A stretch of 64,000 bases of DNA, taken from NCBI RefSeq assembly GCF_017302275.1, contig NZ_JAFLDR010000010.1:1-64000 (forward strand). The letters run 5' to 3'. Below are positions 21,301 through 28,535 of this stretch, piece by piece. The number at the start of each line of letters is the position of its first letter. Positions within the stretch are counted from its first letter, which is position 1. Position numbers and translations under genes: made by a program. The notes under the pieces are model-generated. The model made no database searches and was not told where the DNA came from. It saw nothing but the letters and a program-made list of their open reading frames with translations. Source of the stretch: Sulfuritalea sp. (GTDB lineage Bacteria > Pseudomonadota > Gammaproteobacteria > Burkholderiales > Rhodocyclaceae).

Positions 21301-24067
21301 CGCTGCACACGGCGCCGAGGTCGGCGAATTCCTCGCGGTTTTCGTAGGCGTAGAAGCCGCCCACCACGCGCCGGCGGTGCGAATGCGAAATGCGCCGCTT
21401 GGCCGAGACCTCGATCTCCTGCCCGGCGACCGGCTTGCCGTCGAGGTCCAGCGTTACCAGGTCGACCCGGCCCTTGTCGGCGGGCGAGCTCCAGTCCCGT
21501 ATGCGCATGCCCAGCACCACCGCCGCCGGCCACAGCGGCACCGTGCCGCGGATGGTCTGCAGCTCGCCGTTGGGATCGTTGAAGCTCATCTCGGCGTAGA
21601 TCTCGGCCGGACCGCGCGGCTTGCGGCCGAGCGCCACGTCGAGCTTGCCGGCGCCGGCCTGGTCCAGCGTCAGCGCCTGCTTGTCGACGATCAACTGTTC
21701 CCGTTCGCGGCCGTTGTCGATGCCGAAGGCATTGAGCGCGGCGTCGCCGAAATCGGCATTGAAGCTGTAGCCGTCATGGCCGGGCCAGCTCGGCCAGGTC
21801 GGGCGCAGGGTGGCCGAGACCTGCACCGGGTGCGCCTTTGCCGCGCCGCCGTTGAGGAAGGACAGGCCCAGCGCCAGCGGCACGCTGCCGGGCGCGACGA
21901 AGCGTTTGCCGGCGCCCTGCACGCTGCCGGTGAATACCGGCAGGCGGAAATCCGAGACGCGGAACTCGGCATCGGATCGGGAATTGCCAACACGCGGGCC
22001 CGTGCCGCCACGCAGCTCGACGGCATAGGTGCCACGCTTGGCCGCCTCGGGAATCTTCCACTGCGCGAGCGCCACGCCCTGCGCGTCCCACGACAGTGGC
22101 AGCGCGTATTCGGCGCCGCTGTCGTGGCGGATCACCGCCTGCTTCGGCAGCGTCGCCGGATCGGCGTAGCCCATGCCACGGCTGTTGCGCTCGCGCGCGA
22201 CGTGCTTCATCGACACGGTCTGGCCGGGACGCAGCAGGGTGCGGTCGAATACCGTGTGGATCAGGCGCGGCCCGGCGCTTTCGCCCCAGGTGTTGACGCC
22301 GAAGCGCCAGGGCTCGATGCCTTCGTTCCAGTCGCTGCGCGCGAAGCTGTAGTCATCGCCGAGCCGCGCGCTGGCAAAGAGGAAGCTGGCGCCGCCGCAA
22401 GCGGTTTCGCCCAGCGCGCGCTCGGCGATGGCGCGGCCCTGGGCGTCGGTCCTGCCGCTCCACAGCAGGGCACCCTTGCAGTTCGAGACGCGCACCTCGG
22501 CGTTCGCCACCGGCTTGCCGCTGTCCAGCGCCGTGACCCAGACCAGCGCGTTGTCGGCGCCGCGCTTGAAATGCACCGCCATGTTGGTCACCAGCGCGGC
22601 GGAGCGTACATACATCGGCTTCGGCCCGTCCTTGCCGGCCGCCAGCAGCGCCGCGCCGAGCAGCCGGCTTTCGACCTCCACCACGTGGTAGCCCGGCTTC
22701 GCCAGCGGAATGCCGAGCACTTCGAACTCGGCGCCGCCGCCGGGCTTGGGCAGTTCGCGGCGGGTGACGCCGGGGGCCTGCGCGAGGTAGGAAAGCTCGC
22801 GGGAGTGGTAGGGGTCCTCGTAGTCCTCTTCCTTGCCCTCGCGCACCACCTTCAGTTTCTTGGTACGGCGGTTGAAGGCCGCCAGCTCCTGCATCGTCGC
22901 GATCACCGCGGCATCATCGACGAGGTGGCGTTCGGCCAGGCGCAGGCTGGCCTCGACGTTGCGCAGGGTGACCGGCAGGAGGCCGCCCTCGCGCAGTTCG
23001 ACGATGCCGAAGTCGCCCGGGAACTTGGCCAGCGGCGGCAGCGCGGCGATGGCGAACTTGAGCGGGAAGTTCGCCGTGTTGGCCAGCGGGCGCCCCGCTT
23101 CGTCCTTGATGCCGGGCGGCAATTCAAGGCGCAGCTCGGCGTTTTGCGCGAAGGGTTTGGCGAAGACGAAACGGGTGGTGGTGTTCTCGCGGCGGCCTTC
23201 CTTCAGGCTCGGGTCGAGCGGCGGGCGTTCGCCGGCAGGCGTCAGCAGCCGAATCTTGCCGCGCAGCGCGGCATCGACCGGCGCGGAGAATTCCAGCGTC
23301 AGGTCGGACAGCGGTGAGCAGGGCGCGCCGGCCTTCTCGCGCTCGCAGCTCAGCGTGGCGCGGAAGGGTTCGCGTACCGGGTAGACGAAGCTTTCCTCTT
23401 TCGTCGATAGCGCACCATTCTCGGCGGCGATGCCCTTGCCCCACACCAGCTTCATCTTCGTCCCGGCGGGCAGGCGTTCGCTGCAGGCCAGCACAATCTC
23501 GTCCCTGCCGCCGCGCCGCGTCGCGGCCACGATCTCGGCGCGCTCCTTCGCCGCCAGGAGGCGCACCGGAATGCGGTTGCCGACGCCATCGGCCTCGCAC
23601 CAGGCGTTCTGTTCCACCGAGGCCGGCTTCACCGCCCCGGCCGGCGTGACGATGAAGGCCTGGTCCTCCTCGATGCTACTGCCTGACGCGGGATAAACGG
23701 CGCGCGGCCACGGCCCCGGTGCGTAGAAGCGGTAGCGGTTCTGGCCCTGGATGCGCTCGCCATTGACCGCGCGGAAGTTTGTCCGCACCGCGAACAGGCA
23801 GCGCTCGCCGGGCTGCAGGGGGCGTTCGAGTTGCCAGGCCCAGGTGCGGGCATCGACCCAGCGCGCGGACCCCTTGGCGGCCCCGCAATCGACGCTGAAG
23901 GGCGCCGGCGCATCGGGCCGGCCCAGCGCCACCATGTCGGTATTGAAGCTCGCCGTGGCGCGGGTCTGCTGGTCGACCAGTTCCTGCGGGGTGAACTGCT
24001 GTACCCAGGCAGCGTGCCCGGCGCAGGAGAGCAGAAGACAGAGCAGACCGGCGGCGCGCGTGGGCAT
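18383..24067 (-). CDS. Bacterial alpha-2-macroglobulin (YfhM type)
   Basis: The 1894-residue exported protein has a signal peptide (MPTRAAGLLCLLLSCAGHAA) and no lipobox that I can see. Repeated beta-sandwich MG domains follow, then a thioester site CLEQ in YPFACLEQRAS near residue 1432, an alpha-helical barrel and a receptor-binding-like C-terminus. These are proteinase traps: cleavage of the bait region exposes the thioester, which binds the attacker covalently and protects the periplasm. In E. coli the homologue is paired with PBP1C, and the same pairing is seen here with two genes between. The ATG at 24067 is chosen by the signal peptide. A copy of the dispersed repeat (20363-20386) lies just before the NDSLTEF segment. 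Confidence 0.9.
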   Translation of the reverse strand: MPTRAAGLLCLLLSCAGHAAWVQQFTPQELVDQQTRATASFNTDMVALGRPDAPAPFSVDCGAAKGSARWVDARTWAWQLERPLQPGERCLFAVRTNFRAVNGERIQGQNRYRFYAPGPWPRAVYPASGSSIEEDQAFIVTPAGAVKPASVEQNAWCEADGVGNRIPVRLLAAKERAEIVAATRRGGRDEIVLACSERLPAGTKMKLVWGKGIAAENGALSTKEESFVYPVREPFRATLSCEREKAGAPCSPLSDLTLEFSAPVDAALRGKIRLLTPAGERPPLDPSLKEGRRENTTTRFVFAKPFAQNAELRLELPPGIKDEAGRPLANTANFPLKFAIAALPPLAKFPGDFGIVELREGGLLPVTLRNVEASLRLAERHLVDDAAVIATMQELAAFNRRTKKLKVVREGKEEDYEDPYHSRELSYLAQAPGVTRRELPKPGGGAEFEVLGIPLAKPGYHVVEVESRLLGAALLAAGKDGPKPMYVRSAALVTNMAVHFKRGADNALVWVTALDSGKPVANAEVRVSNCKGALLWSGRTDAQGRAIAERALGETACGGASFLFASARLGDDYSFARSDWNEGIEPWRFGVNTWGESAGPRLIHTVFDRTLLRPGQTVSMKHVARERNSRGMGYADPATLPKQAVIRHDSGAEYALPLSWDAQGVALAQWKIPEAAKRGTYAVELRGGTGPRVGNSRSDAEFRVSDFRLPVFTGSVQGAGKRFVAPGSVPLALGLSFLNGGAAKAHPVQVSATLRPTWPSWPGHDGYSFNADFGDAALNAFGIDNGREREQLIVDKQALTLDQAGAGKLDVALGRKPRGPAEIYAEMSFNDPNGELQTIRGTVPLWPAAVVLGMRIRDWSSPADKGRVDLVTLDLDGKPVAGQEIEVSAKRRISHSHRRRVVGGFYAYENREEFADLGAVCSGRSDARGLLRCEPKVPGAGEIYLLAQTRDAKGNVARSGASYWAAGGGDDPWFTAGNQDRIDVVPEQRSYQAGDTARFRVHTPFREATALVSVEAGGIIETFVRPLSRFSPVIEVPVKGEWAPNVFVSVLVVRGRIEPLKWYSLFQWGWREPLAWFRDWWNPQQPTAMVDLAKPAWRLGLAELGVGTESLRLKVEVLPERKEYRPREEATVRLKVSPPAGKTLPAGTELAFAAVDQALLELRPNDSWNLLEAMSPRRAYEVATSTAQSQVLGKRHFGRKAVPPGGGGGRAPARELFDTLLSWQPRVKVGADGTAMLKLPINDSLTEFKLVGIATAGAALFGSGAATVRTRQDLQMVSGLPPLVREKDRYQALLTVRNGTARAMTVNVTARAGAQALEAKEVKLAAEGAAELAWDAQAPEGASAMTWEFEANENGDGSKTPGRDRLRVTQKIEPAVPVTVQQASFARVEGKLELPVAMPPGALPGRGGIELGLSPKLSTPPPGLRRFFEDYPFACLEQRASVAVGLKDEARWKEVVDSLPALLDGNGLARYFPGDALANSPGSATLSAYLLDISLASSMTLPAELRTRLEDGLAGFVEARFKAPLWSPAATDAQLAGKLLALEALSRAGRNPAKAAAALEVEPLRLPTSALIDWYLVVRRLTDLPQRAEKLAAAERELRNRLSYTGGRLSFTTEKSDYWWWLMVSGDSNAFRLIEAVMDEPGWREDLPKLLRGALERQVRGRWFTTTANAWAAIALDQYGRRFEKEAVAGTTRASLGAGKAEHRWTGADDAPRLALPWPAGEATLAVTHDGSGKPWASIQALAAIPAGGPRAFGYRVTRQVTPLQEREKGKVSRGDLWRITLTIDAEQDMGWVVVSDPIPAGSRILGEGDGRDSRIATLDEDRRARRLWPSFVERTFANFRAYYEVVPKGRFSIDYTLRINNAGEFALPPTRVEAMYAPDVFGEVPNAKVVVGN
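20363..20386 (+). repeat. Dispersed 24-nt repeat, copy 3 (antisense in the alpha-2-macroglobulin gene)
   Basis: This is CGCCGT, GCCGTC, AGCGCCGACTTT. In the gene's frame it encodes KVGADGTA. Confidence 0.88.
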
Positions 24068-24163
24068 GAAGGAAGGGCGGCGGATGAACGTCGGCCGATT
24101 ATAGCCAGCAGGGATCACGGAACCCCGCCCGCCGCCGCGTCGCCGGCGACCGCAGGAAGCCTC

Positions 24164-24196
24164 TTTGTGGCGCCGATTTTTCACCGGCGCCACAAA
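24164..24196. terminator. Perfect 12-bp palindrome downstream of the first PEP-CTERM gene
   Basis: TTTGTGGCGCCG, 9-nt loop, CGGCGCCACAAA. It follows the UUCG-loop terminator of the first PEP-CTERM gene in the direction of transcription and may reinforce termination on either strand. Part of its left arm and loop resembles the core of the dispersed repeat (GGCGCCGATTT). Confidence 0.5.
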
Positions 24197-24336
24197 CGAA
24201 AACGGGAGCCGAAGCTCCCGTCCTGTACTGCGTCAGGCGTCGATCAGGCGGCAGCCTTCAGCTTGCGGCGGCGCGCCATGAAGCCCAGCATGCCAAGGCC
24301 GGCCAGCATCATGGCGTAGGTCTCGGGTTCCGGGAC
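24193..24336 (-). repeat. 144-bp direct repeat, copy A (PEP-CTERM 3' module)
   Basis: This covers the terminator, stop codon and last 27 or so codons of the first PEP-CTERM gene. It is nearly identical, without gaps, to 25209-25352. The unit carries both the sorting signal and the terminator. Confidence 0.85.
24202..24221 (-). terminator. Intrinsic terminator of PEP-CTERM gene 1
   Basis: On the minus strand ACGGGAGC, loop TTCG, GCTCCCGT is followed by TTT. It lies 22 bp beyond the stop codon, and the same element is found after PEP-CTERM gene 2. Confidence 0.85.
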
Positions 24337-24936
24337 GGGCTGCGTGTTGAATTCCAGATAGGCTTCCGGCACGCCGCCATTCCAGCCAAACGCCGCGATG
24401 TTGTCGAAGGTGGTCTCGGGATTCGGATAGCTCGTCGTGATCGAGCCGCCGAAATTGAACTGGCCGCCGGCGGCGGCATTCAGCGCGGCGAGGCCGGTCG
24501 CGTTCAGCGAAATGCCGACGTAATGGCCGACGCCGGTATTGGCCGAAAGCAGCGTCACCGAACCGAGGCCAGGGCCATTTTCCAGACCGGCGAAGGTAAA
24601 GCTGCTGGCTTCGTGGACGGTATAAAACGCACCTGCATCATAGGGGGACGGGTCGGGGTTGCTGCCCTCGTTCCAAATGTACAGCGTTGCGTTGCTGAAC
24701 GAGGTGCTGGGCAGCAGGAAATTGAACCAGTTGTTCAATTCATCGGGGCTTTCCCAACCGGCGAAGTGGTTGTTGATGCCTCCGTTGAATCCGCCGGAGT
24801 TCGCCCCGGAGTTGTCAGAAATCCAGCCCGAATTGCTGGCGGCAACAGTAGCGGCCGAGGCCGGCGAGGCCAGCGCGAAGCTGACGATGACGGCAGCGGT
24901 GATCTTGGAAACCGTGAAACTGCGGAAACTCTTCAT
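24244..24936 (-). CDS. PEP-CTERM sorted exported protein 1
   Basis: The 230-residue protein has a signal peptide (MKSFRSFTVSKITAAVIVSF, then ALASPASA) and a low-complexity extracellular body rich in N, G, S and A. It ends with the tripartite PEP-CTERM signal VPEPETYAMMLAGLGMLGFM plus ARRRKLKAAA. Such proteins are processed by exosortase and linked to exopolysaccharide production and biofilm. No exosortase is in this window. The ATG at 24936 has AAGGAG eight bases upstream. A palindromic box and -10 lie 110-157 bp upstream, and a terminator follows. The body has no domain I recognise. Confidence 0.85.
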   Translation of the reverse strand: MKSFRSFTVSKITAAVIVSFALASPASAATVAASNSGWISDNSGANSGGFNGGINNHFAGWESPDELNNWFNFLLPSTSFSNATLYIWNEGSNPDPSPYDAGAFYTVHEASSFTFAGLENGPGLGSVTLLSANTGVGHYVGISLNATGLAALNAAAGGQFNFGGSITTSYPNPETTFDNIAAFGWNGGVPEAYLEFNTQPVPEPETYAMMLAGLGMLGFMARRRKLKAAA

Positions 24937-25046
24937 GGCGCTTACTCCTTGCTTGTTGTAGTGGGGGGCCATCGGGTTCCGATGTACCGGAGGAATCAGC
25001 CAAGCGGCAGCGCAGTAGCCGTCCGGCGTGTTCGAAACCGGTTCCC

Positions 25047-25092
25047 AGCATACTGGAAGCGCAGGTTCGAAATAAATAGCCCGTTCGGACTA
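25047..25092 (-). promoter_or_regulatory. Promoter and activator box of PEP-CTERM gene 1
   Basis: A near-perfect palindrome, TAGCCCG-TT-CGGACTA on the plus strand (25077-25092), lies 24 bp upstream of a -10-like TATGCT (25052-25047, minus strand). The same arrangement, with the same 24-bp gap, precedes PEP-CTERM gene 2. The centre of the box would fall near -44, the usual position for a LuxR/NarL-type class II activator. Confidence 0.55.
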
Positions 25093-25208
25093 ACCGGTTC
25101 TTTCACGGTGACCCGTTGGCGGCGGCTGGATTGGCCAGGCGATGCGGGCCCTATCGTCGGCGATCGAAGGGAGTCCTACTGGGCGCCGACTATTCACCGG
25201 CCGCGTTG

Positions 25209-25352
25209 CAAACAAAAACGGGAGCCGAAGCTCCCGTCCTGAATTGCATCAGGCGTCGATCAGGCGGCAGCCTTCAGCTTGCGGCGGCGCGCCATGAAGC
25301 TCAGCATGCCGAGGCCGGCCAGCATCATGGCGTAGGTCTCGGGTTCCGGGAC
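25209..25352 (-). repeat. 144-bp direct repeat, copy B (PEP-CTERM 3' module)
   Basis: Gapless near-identical partner of 24193-24336. It covers the terminator and C-terminal sorting-signal codons of the second PEP-CTERM gene. Similarity extends a little further downstream, to about 25181. Confidence 0.85.
25218..25237 (-). terminator. Intrinsic terminator of PEP-CTERM gene 2
   Basis: On the minus strand ACGGGAGC, TTCG, GCTCCCGT is followed by TTTTT. The stem and loop are identical to the terminator of PEP-CTERM gene 1. It insulates gene 1, whose promoter lies immediately upstream of it. Confidence 0.88.
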
Positions 25353-26039
25353 CGGGTTGGCCATGCTCGCTGCAAATTGAAGCTGATTCACACGCAACTG
25401 GAACGGGTCGCTGCCGTTCACGCTGGAATGCCAACCAGTGCTCGTCTGGCCGCCGAGCAGCGCATAACCATTGCCGAACGCTCCGCCCGCGACGATGGTT
25501 TCACTCGCGTCGCCGGTGATGAAGGTTGTGAAACTGGCACCCGCCGTAATGGCATTGTGCGAGTACCATGTTCCGTACCACTGCGATCCGGCGCCGGCGA
25601 ACATCGGGTCAAGCGGGTTTACCGCGTAACCATTTCCACTGTAAATACCTTCCTCGCTGGTCGCGCCGAAAATCATCGACTGCGGGCCGGCGCCGCCGTG
25701 GGTATTCGACGCCGCGTTGAGGAACAGCGAGCCACCGGCGGTGACGAAGCTCTCCAAGAGAGACGTATTTCCCGCGATGTAGCTGTAGAAGCTGGTGCCG
25801 GCGCCGTCGCCGCCGTCGGCATAGACGAAGGAGTAGCCGGCGATCGAATCGCCGAAGTTGATGCGGTCCCAGTTGCCGGCGCCGAACGCGGCGTCCATCG
25901 CGTCCGTGTTGCTGGTCATGCCCCAAGGCTCGGAACCGACGTCGCCCATGTAGGCGTAGCTGGCGGCCAGGGCGGCGGATGACAGGGACAGCCCGATCAC
26001 CGAAATCGAAACTGCGATGATGTTGCGCGCTTTTTTCAT
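25260..26039 (-). CDS. PEP-CTERM sorted exported protein 2
   Basis: The 259-residue protein starts MKKARNIIAVSISVIGLSLS with cleavage expected after ALAAS or so. It has a Gly/Ser/Asn/Ala-rich exported body and the C-terminal signal VPEPETYAMMLAGLGMLSFM plus ARRRKLKAAA. The body is unlike that of its neighbour, while the last 30 residues are nearly identical, so the sorting module appears duplicated or homogenised independently. AGGAG lies 7 bases before the ATG at 26039. It has its own promoter and box (26088-26133) and its own terminator. It is presumably anchored and then released at the outer surface by exosortase; its function is otherwise unknown. Confidence 0.85.
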   Translation of the reverse strand: MKKARNIIAVSISVIGLSLSSAALAASYAYMGDVGSEPWGMTSNTDAMDAAFGAGNWDRINFGDSIAGYSFVYADGGDGAGTSFYSYIAGNTSLLESFVTAGGSLFLNAASNTHGGAGPQSMIFGATSEEGIYSGNGYAVNPLDPMFAGAGSQWYGTWYSHNAITAGASFTTFITGDASETIVAGGAFGNGYALLGGQTSTGWHSSVNGSDPFQLRVNQLQFAASMANPVPEPETYAMMLAGLGMLSFMARRRKLKAAA

Positions 26040-26087
26040 GTCGGGACTCCTGTTGATGTTCGGGTTTTCGGGCGAATCATGGTTCTT

Positions 26088-26133
26088 ATCGTATGCCATG
26101 CCAAAGCCTGCGGGCAATAGCCCGAACGGACTA
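26088..26133 (-). promoter_or_regulatory. Promoter and activator box of PEP-CTERM gene 2
   Basis: A palindrome TAGCCCG-AA-CGGACTA on the plus strand (26118-26133) lies 24 bp upstream of a -10-like TACGAT (26093-26088, minus strand), 49 bp before the ATG. Box and spacing match PEP-CTERM gene 1. The rest of the 344-bp gap to the next gene (26134-26383) shows only a 16-nt match to the PEP-CTERM 3' end at 26261. Confidence 0.55.
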
Positions 26134-26383
26134 ACGGTATCGGACAAGAGTTCTCGTTAGCCGCTGACTTTGCGAAGGGGTAGTCTGATGCAAGTTTTTC
26201 CGCGGGCAACCGAGATTGCCGGAGCCGGGGTTCGAGTTGCGTTCATGCGCCAAGTGCGCCTCAGGCGGCAGCCTTCCCTGCGCGGTGTGAACGCTGATGC
26301 GGCGATTCGGGACTGCGTCCCTTGCCCGGCGCTATGGGTCGCTACAATGCGCCTATGCCACTCCCGGCCCCTGAGTTTCCGCC

Positions 26384-27457
26384 ATGAAGAGCGCCGGCCC
26401 GCTCAAAGGCCGTGGCGCGGTCGTTTCGCCGGATGGCCGCTTCGACGCCTGGCAGCGCGAGGCGGCCGAGGATGGCTGGTGGAACGAGGACGAGGAAACG
26501 CCAGCCACCGAGTTGATGGTCGATAGCGCGAAGTCAGTGATTACTTACAACGACTCGCCCGACATTCCCTATGATCGTTCGATCAACCCCTATCGCGGCT
26601 GCGAGCACGGTTGCGCCTATTGTTTCGCACGGCCCTCGCACGCCTACCTGGGCCTGTCGCCCGGGCTCGATTTCGAGACCAGGCTGGCGTACAAGGCCGA
26701 TGCGGCGGCTATCCTGCGCCGCGAGCTGGCGAAGCCTTCCTACGTCTGCCGGTCTGTCGCGCTGGGCATCAACACCGATGCCTGGCAGCCGGTCGAACGC
26801 CGCCTGCGGGTGACGCGCGGCATCCTCGACGTGTTGGCCGAGACGCGCCATCCGCTGACCATCGTCACCAAGTCGGCGCTGATCCTGCGCGACCTCGACC
26901 TGCTGGCCGACATGGCCCGTGGCAATCGGGTGCATGTCGCGCTGTCGATCACCACGCTCGATCCGGCGCTGGCGCGGACCATGGAGCCGCGCGCGCCGTC
27001 TCCCCAGCGCCGACTTTCGGTGATCGCCGCGCTGGCGGCGGCGGGCGTTCCGACCGCGGTGATGGTGGCACCGCTGATCCCGGCACTCAGCGACCACGAA
27101 CTCGAAGCCATCCTCGGCGCGGCGCGCGCGGCGGGCGCGAGTTCGGCCGGCTACATCCTTTTGCGGCTGCCCCACGAAGTGAAGCCGCTGTTCCGCGCCT
27201 GGCTCGATAGCCACCAGCCGGGACGCGCGGAACACGTGTTCAGCCTGATGCGCCAGATGCACGGCGGCAAGGAATACGACAGCGCCTTCGGTACCCGCCA
27301 GCGCGGCAGCGGGCCGCTGGCGGACATCATCGCCCAGCGCTTTCGCGGCGCGGTGCGCCGGCTGGGCCTGGATGCGCCGGCGTCGCCGCTCGATGTCAGT
27401 GCCTTTCGTCCGCCGCCCAAGCCCGGAAGCGCAACGCCGCAGATGGCCTTGTTCTGA
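26384..27457 (+). CDS. PA0069-family radical SAM protein
   Basis: The 357-residue protein carries the radical SAM signature C-x3-C-x2-C in [13 protein letters not shown] near residues 71-82. It belongs to the SplB-like PA0069 family, with the conserved [10 protein letters not shown] and [11 protein letters not shown] segments. It is cytoplasmic. The substrate is not known; SplB relatives repair spore photoproduct, but that activity cannot be assumed here. It runs toward tsaD, 41 bp away, and may be cotranscribed. A copy of the dispersed repeat at 26994-27017 encodes APSPQRRL between the barrel strands. Confidence 0.85.
   Translation: MKSAGPLKGRGAVVSPDGRFDAWQREAAEDGWWNEDEETPATELMVDSAKSVITYNDSPDIPYDRSINPYRGCEHGCAYCFARPSHAYLGLSPGLDFETRLAYKADAAAILRRELAKPSYVCRSVALGINTDAWQPVERRLRVTRGILDVLAETRHPLTIVTKSALILRDLDLLADMARGNRVHVALSITTLDPALARTMEPRAPSPQRRLSVIAALAAAGVPTAVMVAPLIPALSDHELEAILGAARAAGASSAGYILLRLPHEVKPLFRAWLDSHQPGRAEHVFSLMRQMHGGKEYDSAFGTRQRGSGPLADIIAQRFRGAVRRLGLDAPASPLDVSAFRPPPKPGSATPQMALF
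26994..27017 (+). repeat. Dispersed 24-nt repeat, copy 4 (sense, in the PA0069-family gene)
   Basis: This is CGCCGT, CTCCCC, AGCGCCGACTTT. It reads APSPQRRL in the gene's frame. Confidence 0.88.
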
Positions 27458-27498
27458 ACCCGCCGGAGTCGCCCGGCCCGGCCGGTAGAATGCCGCCG

Positions 27499-28515
27499 AT
27501 GAAAGTCCTCGGCATCGAATCCTCATGCGACGAAACCGGTGTCGCGCTCTACGACACCGCGCGCGGCCTGCTCGGTCATGCGGTGCACACCCAGGTGGCG
27601 ATGCACGAAGCCTACGGCGGCGTGGTGCCGGAGCTGGCCTCGCGCGACCACGTGCGGCGCCTGATCCCGCTGCTGGAGCGCGTGCTGGCCGACGCCAACT
27701 GCGCGCGCGGCGAGATCGACGCCATCGCCTACACGGCGGGGCCGGGACTTGCCGGCGCCCTGCTGGTCGGCGCCAGCTTCGCCGAAGCGCTGGCCATGGC
27801 GCTGGGCGTACCGGCCGTGCCGGTGCATCATCTCGAAGGCCACCTGCTTTCGCCGCTTTTGTCCCAGACGGTGCCGCAATTTCCCTTCATCGCCCTGCTG
27901 GTGTCCGGCGGCCATACCCAGCTGATGCGCGTGGCGCGTGTCGGCGACTATGAACTGCTCGGCGAGTCGCTCGACGACGCGGCGGGCGAGGCCTTCGACA
28001 AGACGGCCAAGCTGCTCGGCCTGGGTTATCCCGGCGGGCCGGCGCTGGCGAAGCTGGCCGAGACCGGTACGCCCGGCCGCTACAAGCTGCCGCGACCGAT
28101 GCTTAACAGCGGCGATCTTTCCTTCAGTTTTTCCGGGCTGAAAACGGCGGTACTCACGGCCGCGCGCGCGGCCGAGCTGACCGAGGCGGACCGTGCCGAC
28201 CTTGCGGCGGAATTCCAGGAAGCGGTGACCGAGGTGCTGGCGGCCAAGGCAGTGGCCGCGTGCCGCCAGCGCCGACTTTCGTCGCTGGTGGTGGCCGGCG
28301 GTGTCGGCGCCAACCGGCGCCTGCGCCAGCGACTGGACGCGGCGCTGGCGAAGATCGGCGGCCGGGTGTTCTATCCGGAACTGGAGTTGTGCACCGACAA
28401 TGGCGCGATGATCGCCTTCGCCGGCAGCCAGCGCTTGCTGCAGGGTGATTTGCCGGTGCCCGGCACGGGGGCCTTCGCAGTGCGGCCGCGCTGGCCGCTC
28501 GCCGAAATTTCCTGA
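27499..28515 (+). CDS. tsaD: tRNA threonylcarbamoyladenosine transferase TsaD
   Basis: The 338-residue ASKHA-fold enzyme transfers threonylcarbamoyl to A37 of ANN-decoding tRNAs. The family start [19 protein letters not shown] is seen, and the metal-binding motif H111-x3-H115 (HLEGH) is intact. SGGHTQL and [14 protein letters not shown] follow, and then [14 protein letters not shown] use the ATG at 27499; an ATG nine bases upstream would add MPP. The dispersed repeat at 28256-28279 encodes CRQRRLS just before the VVAGGVGAN loop. Such proteins act with TsaB, TsaC and TsaE, none of which is in the window. Confidence 0.97.
   Translation: MKVLGIESSCDETGVALYDTARGLLGHAVHTQVAMHEAYGGVVPELASRDHVRRLIPLLERVLADANCARGEIDAIAYTAGPGLAGALLVGASFAEALAMALGVPAVPVHHLEGHLLSPLLSQTVPQFPFIALLVSGGHTQLMRVARVGDYELLGESLDDAAGEAFDKTAKLLGLGYPGGPALAKLAETGTPGRYKLPRPMLNSGDLSFSFSGLKTAVLTAARAAELTEADRADLAAEFQEAVTEVLAAKAVAACRQRRLSSLVVAGGVGANRRLRQRLDAALAKIGGRVFYPELELCTDNGAMIAFAGSQRLLQGDLPVPGTGAFAVRPRWPLAEIS
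28256..28279 (+). repeat. Dispersed 24-nt repeat, copy 5 (sense, in tsaD)
   Basis: This is CCGCGT, GCCGCC, AGCGCCGACTTT, with one shuffled position in the left block. It encodes ACRQRRLS and shares its reading frame with the copy in the PA0069-family gene. Confidence 0.82.
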
Positions 28516-28535
28516 GCGGCGGCGCCTGCCGCGGC

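Noticed and set aside
17534..23317. A plus-strand open frame of 1927 codons opposite the alpha-2-macroglobulin operon.
   Set aside because: It is a GC-rich shadow of three well-supported minus-strand genes, is rich in arginine, alanine and histidine, and has no recognisable domain.
26170..26526. A plus-strand frame of 118 codons before the radical SAM gene.
   Set aside because: It overlaps the start of the real gene in another frame and shows no conserved pattern.
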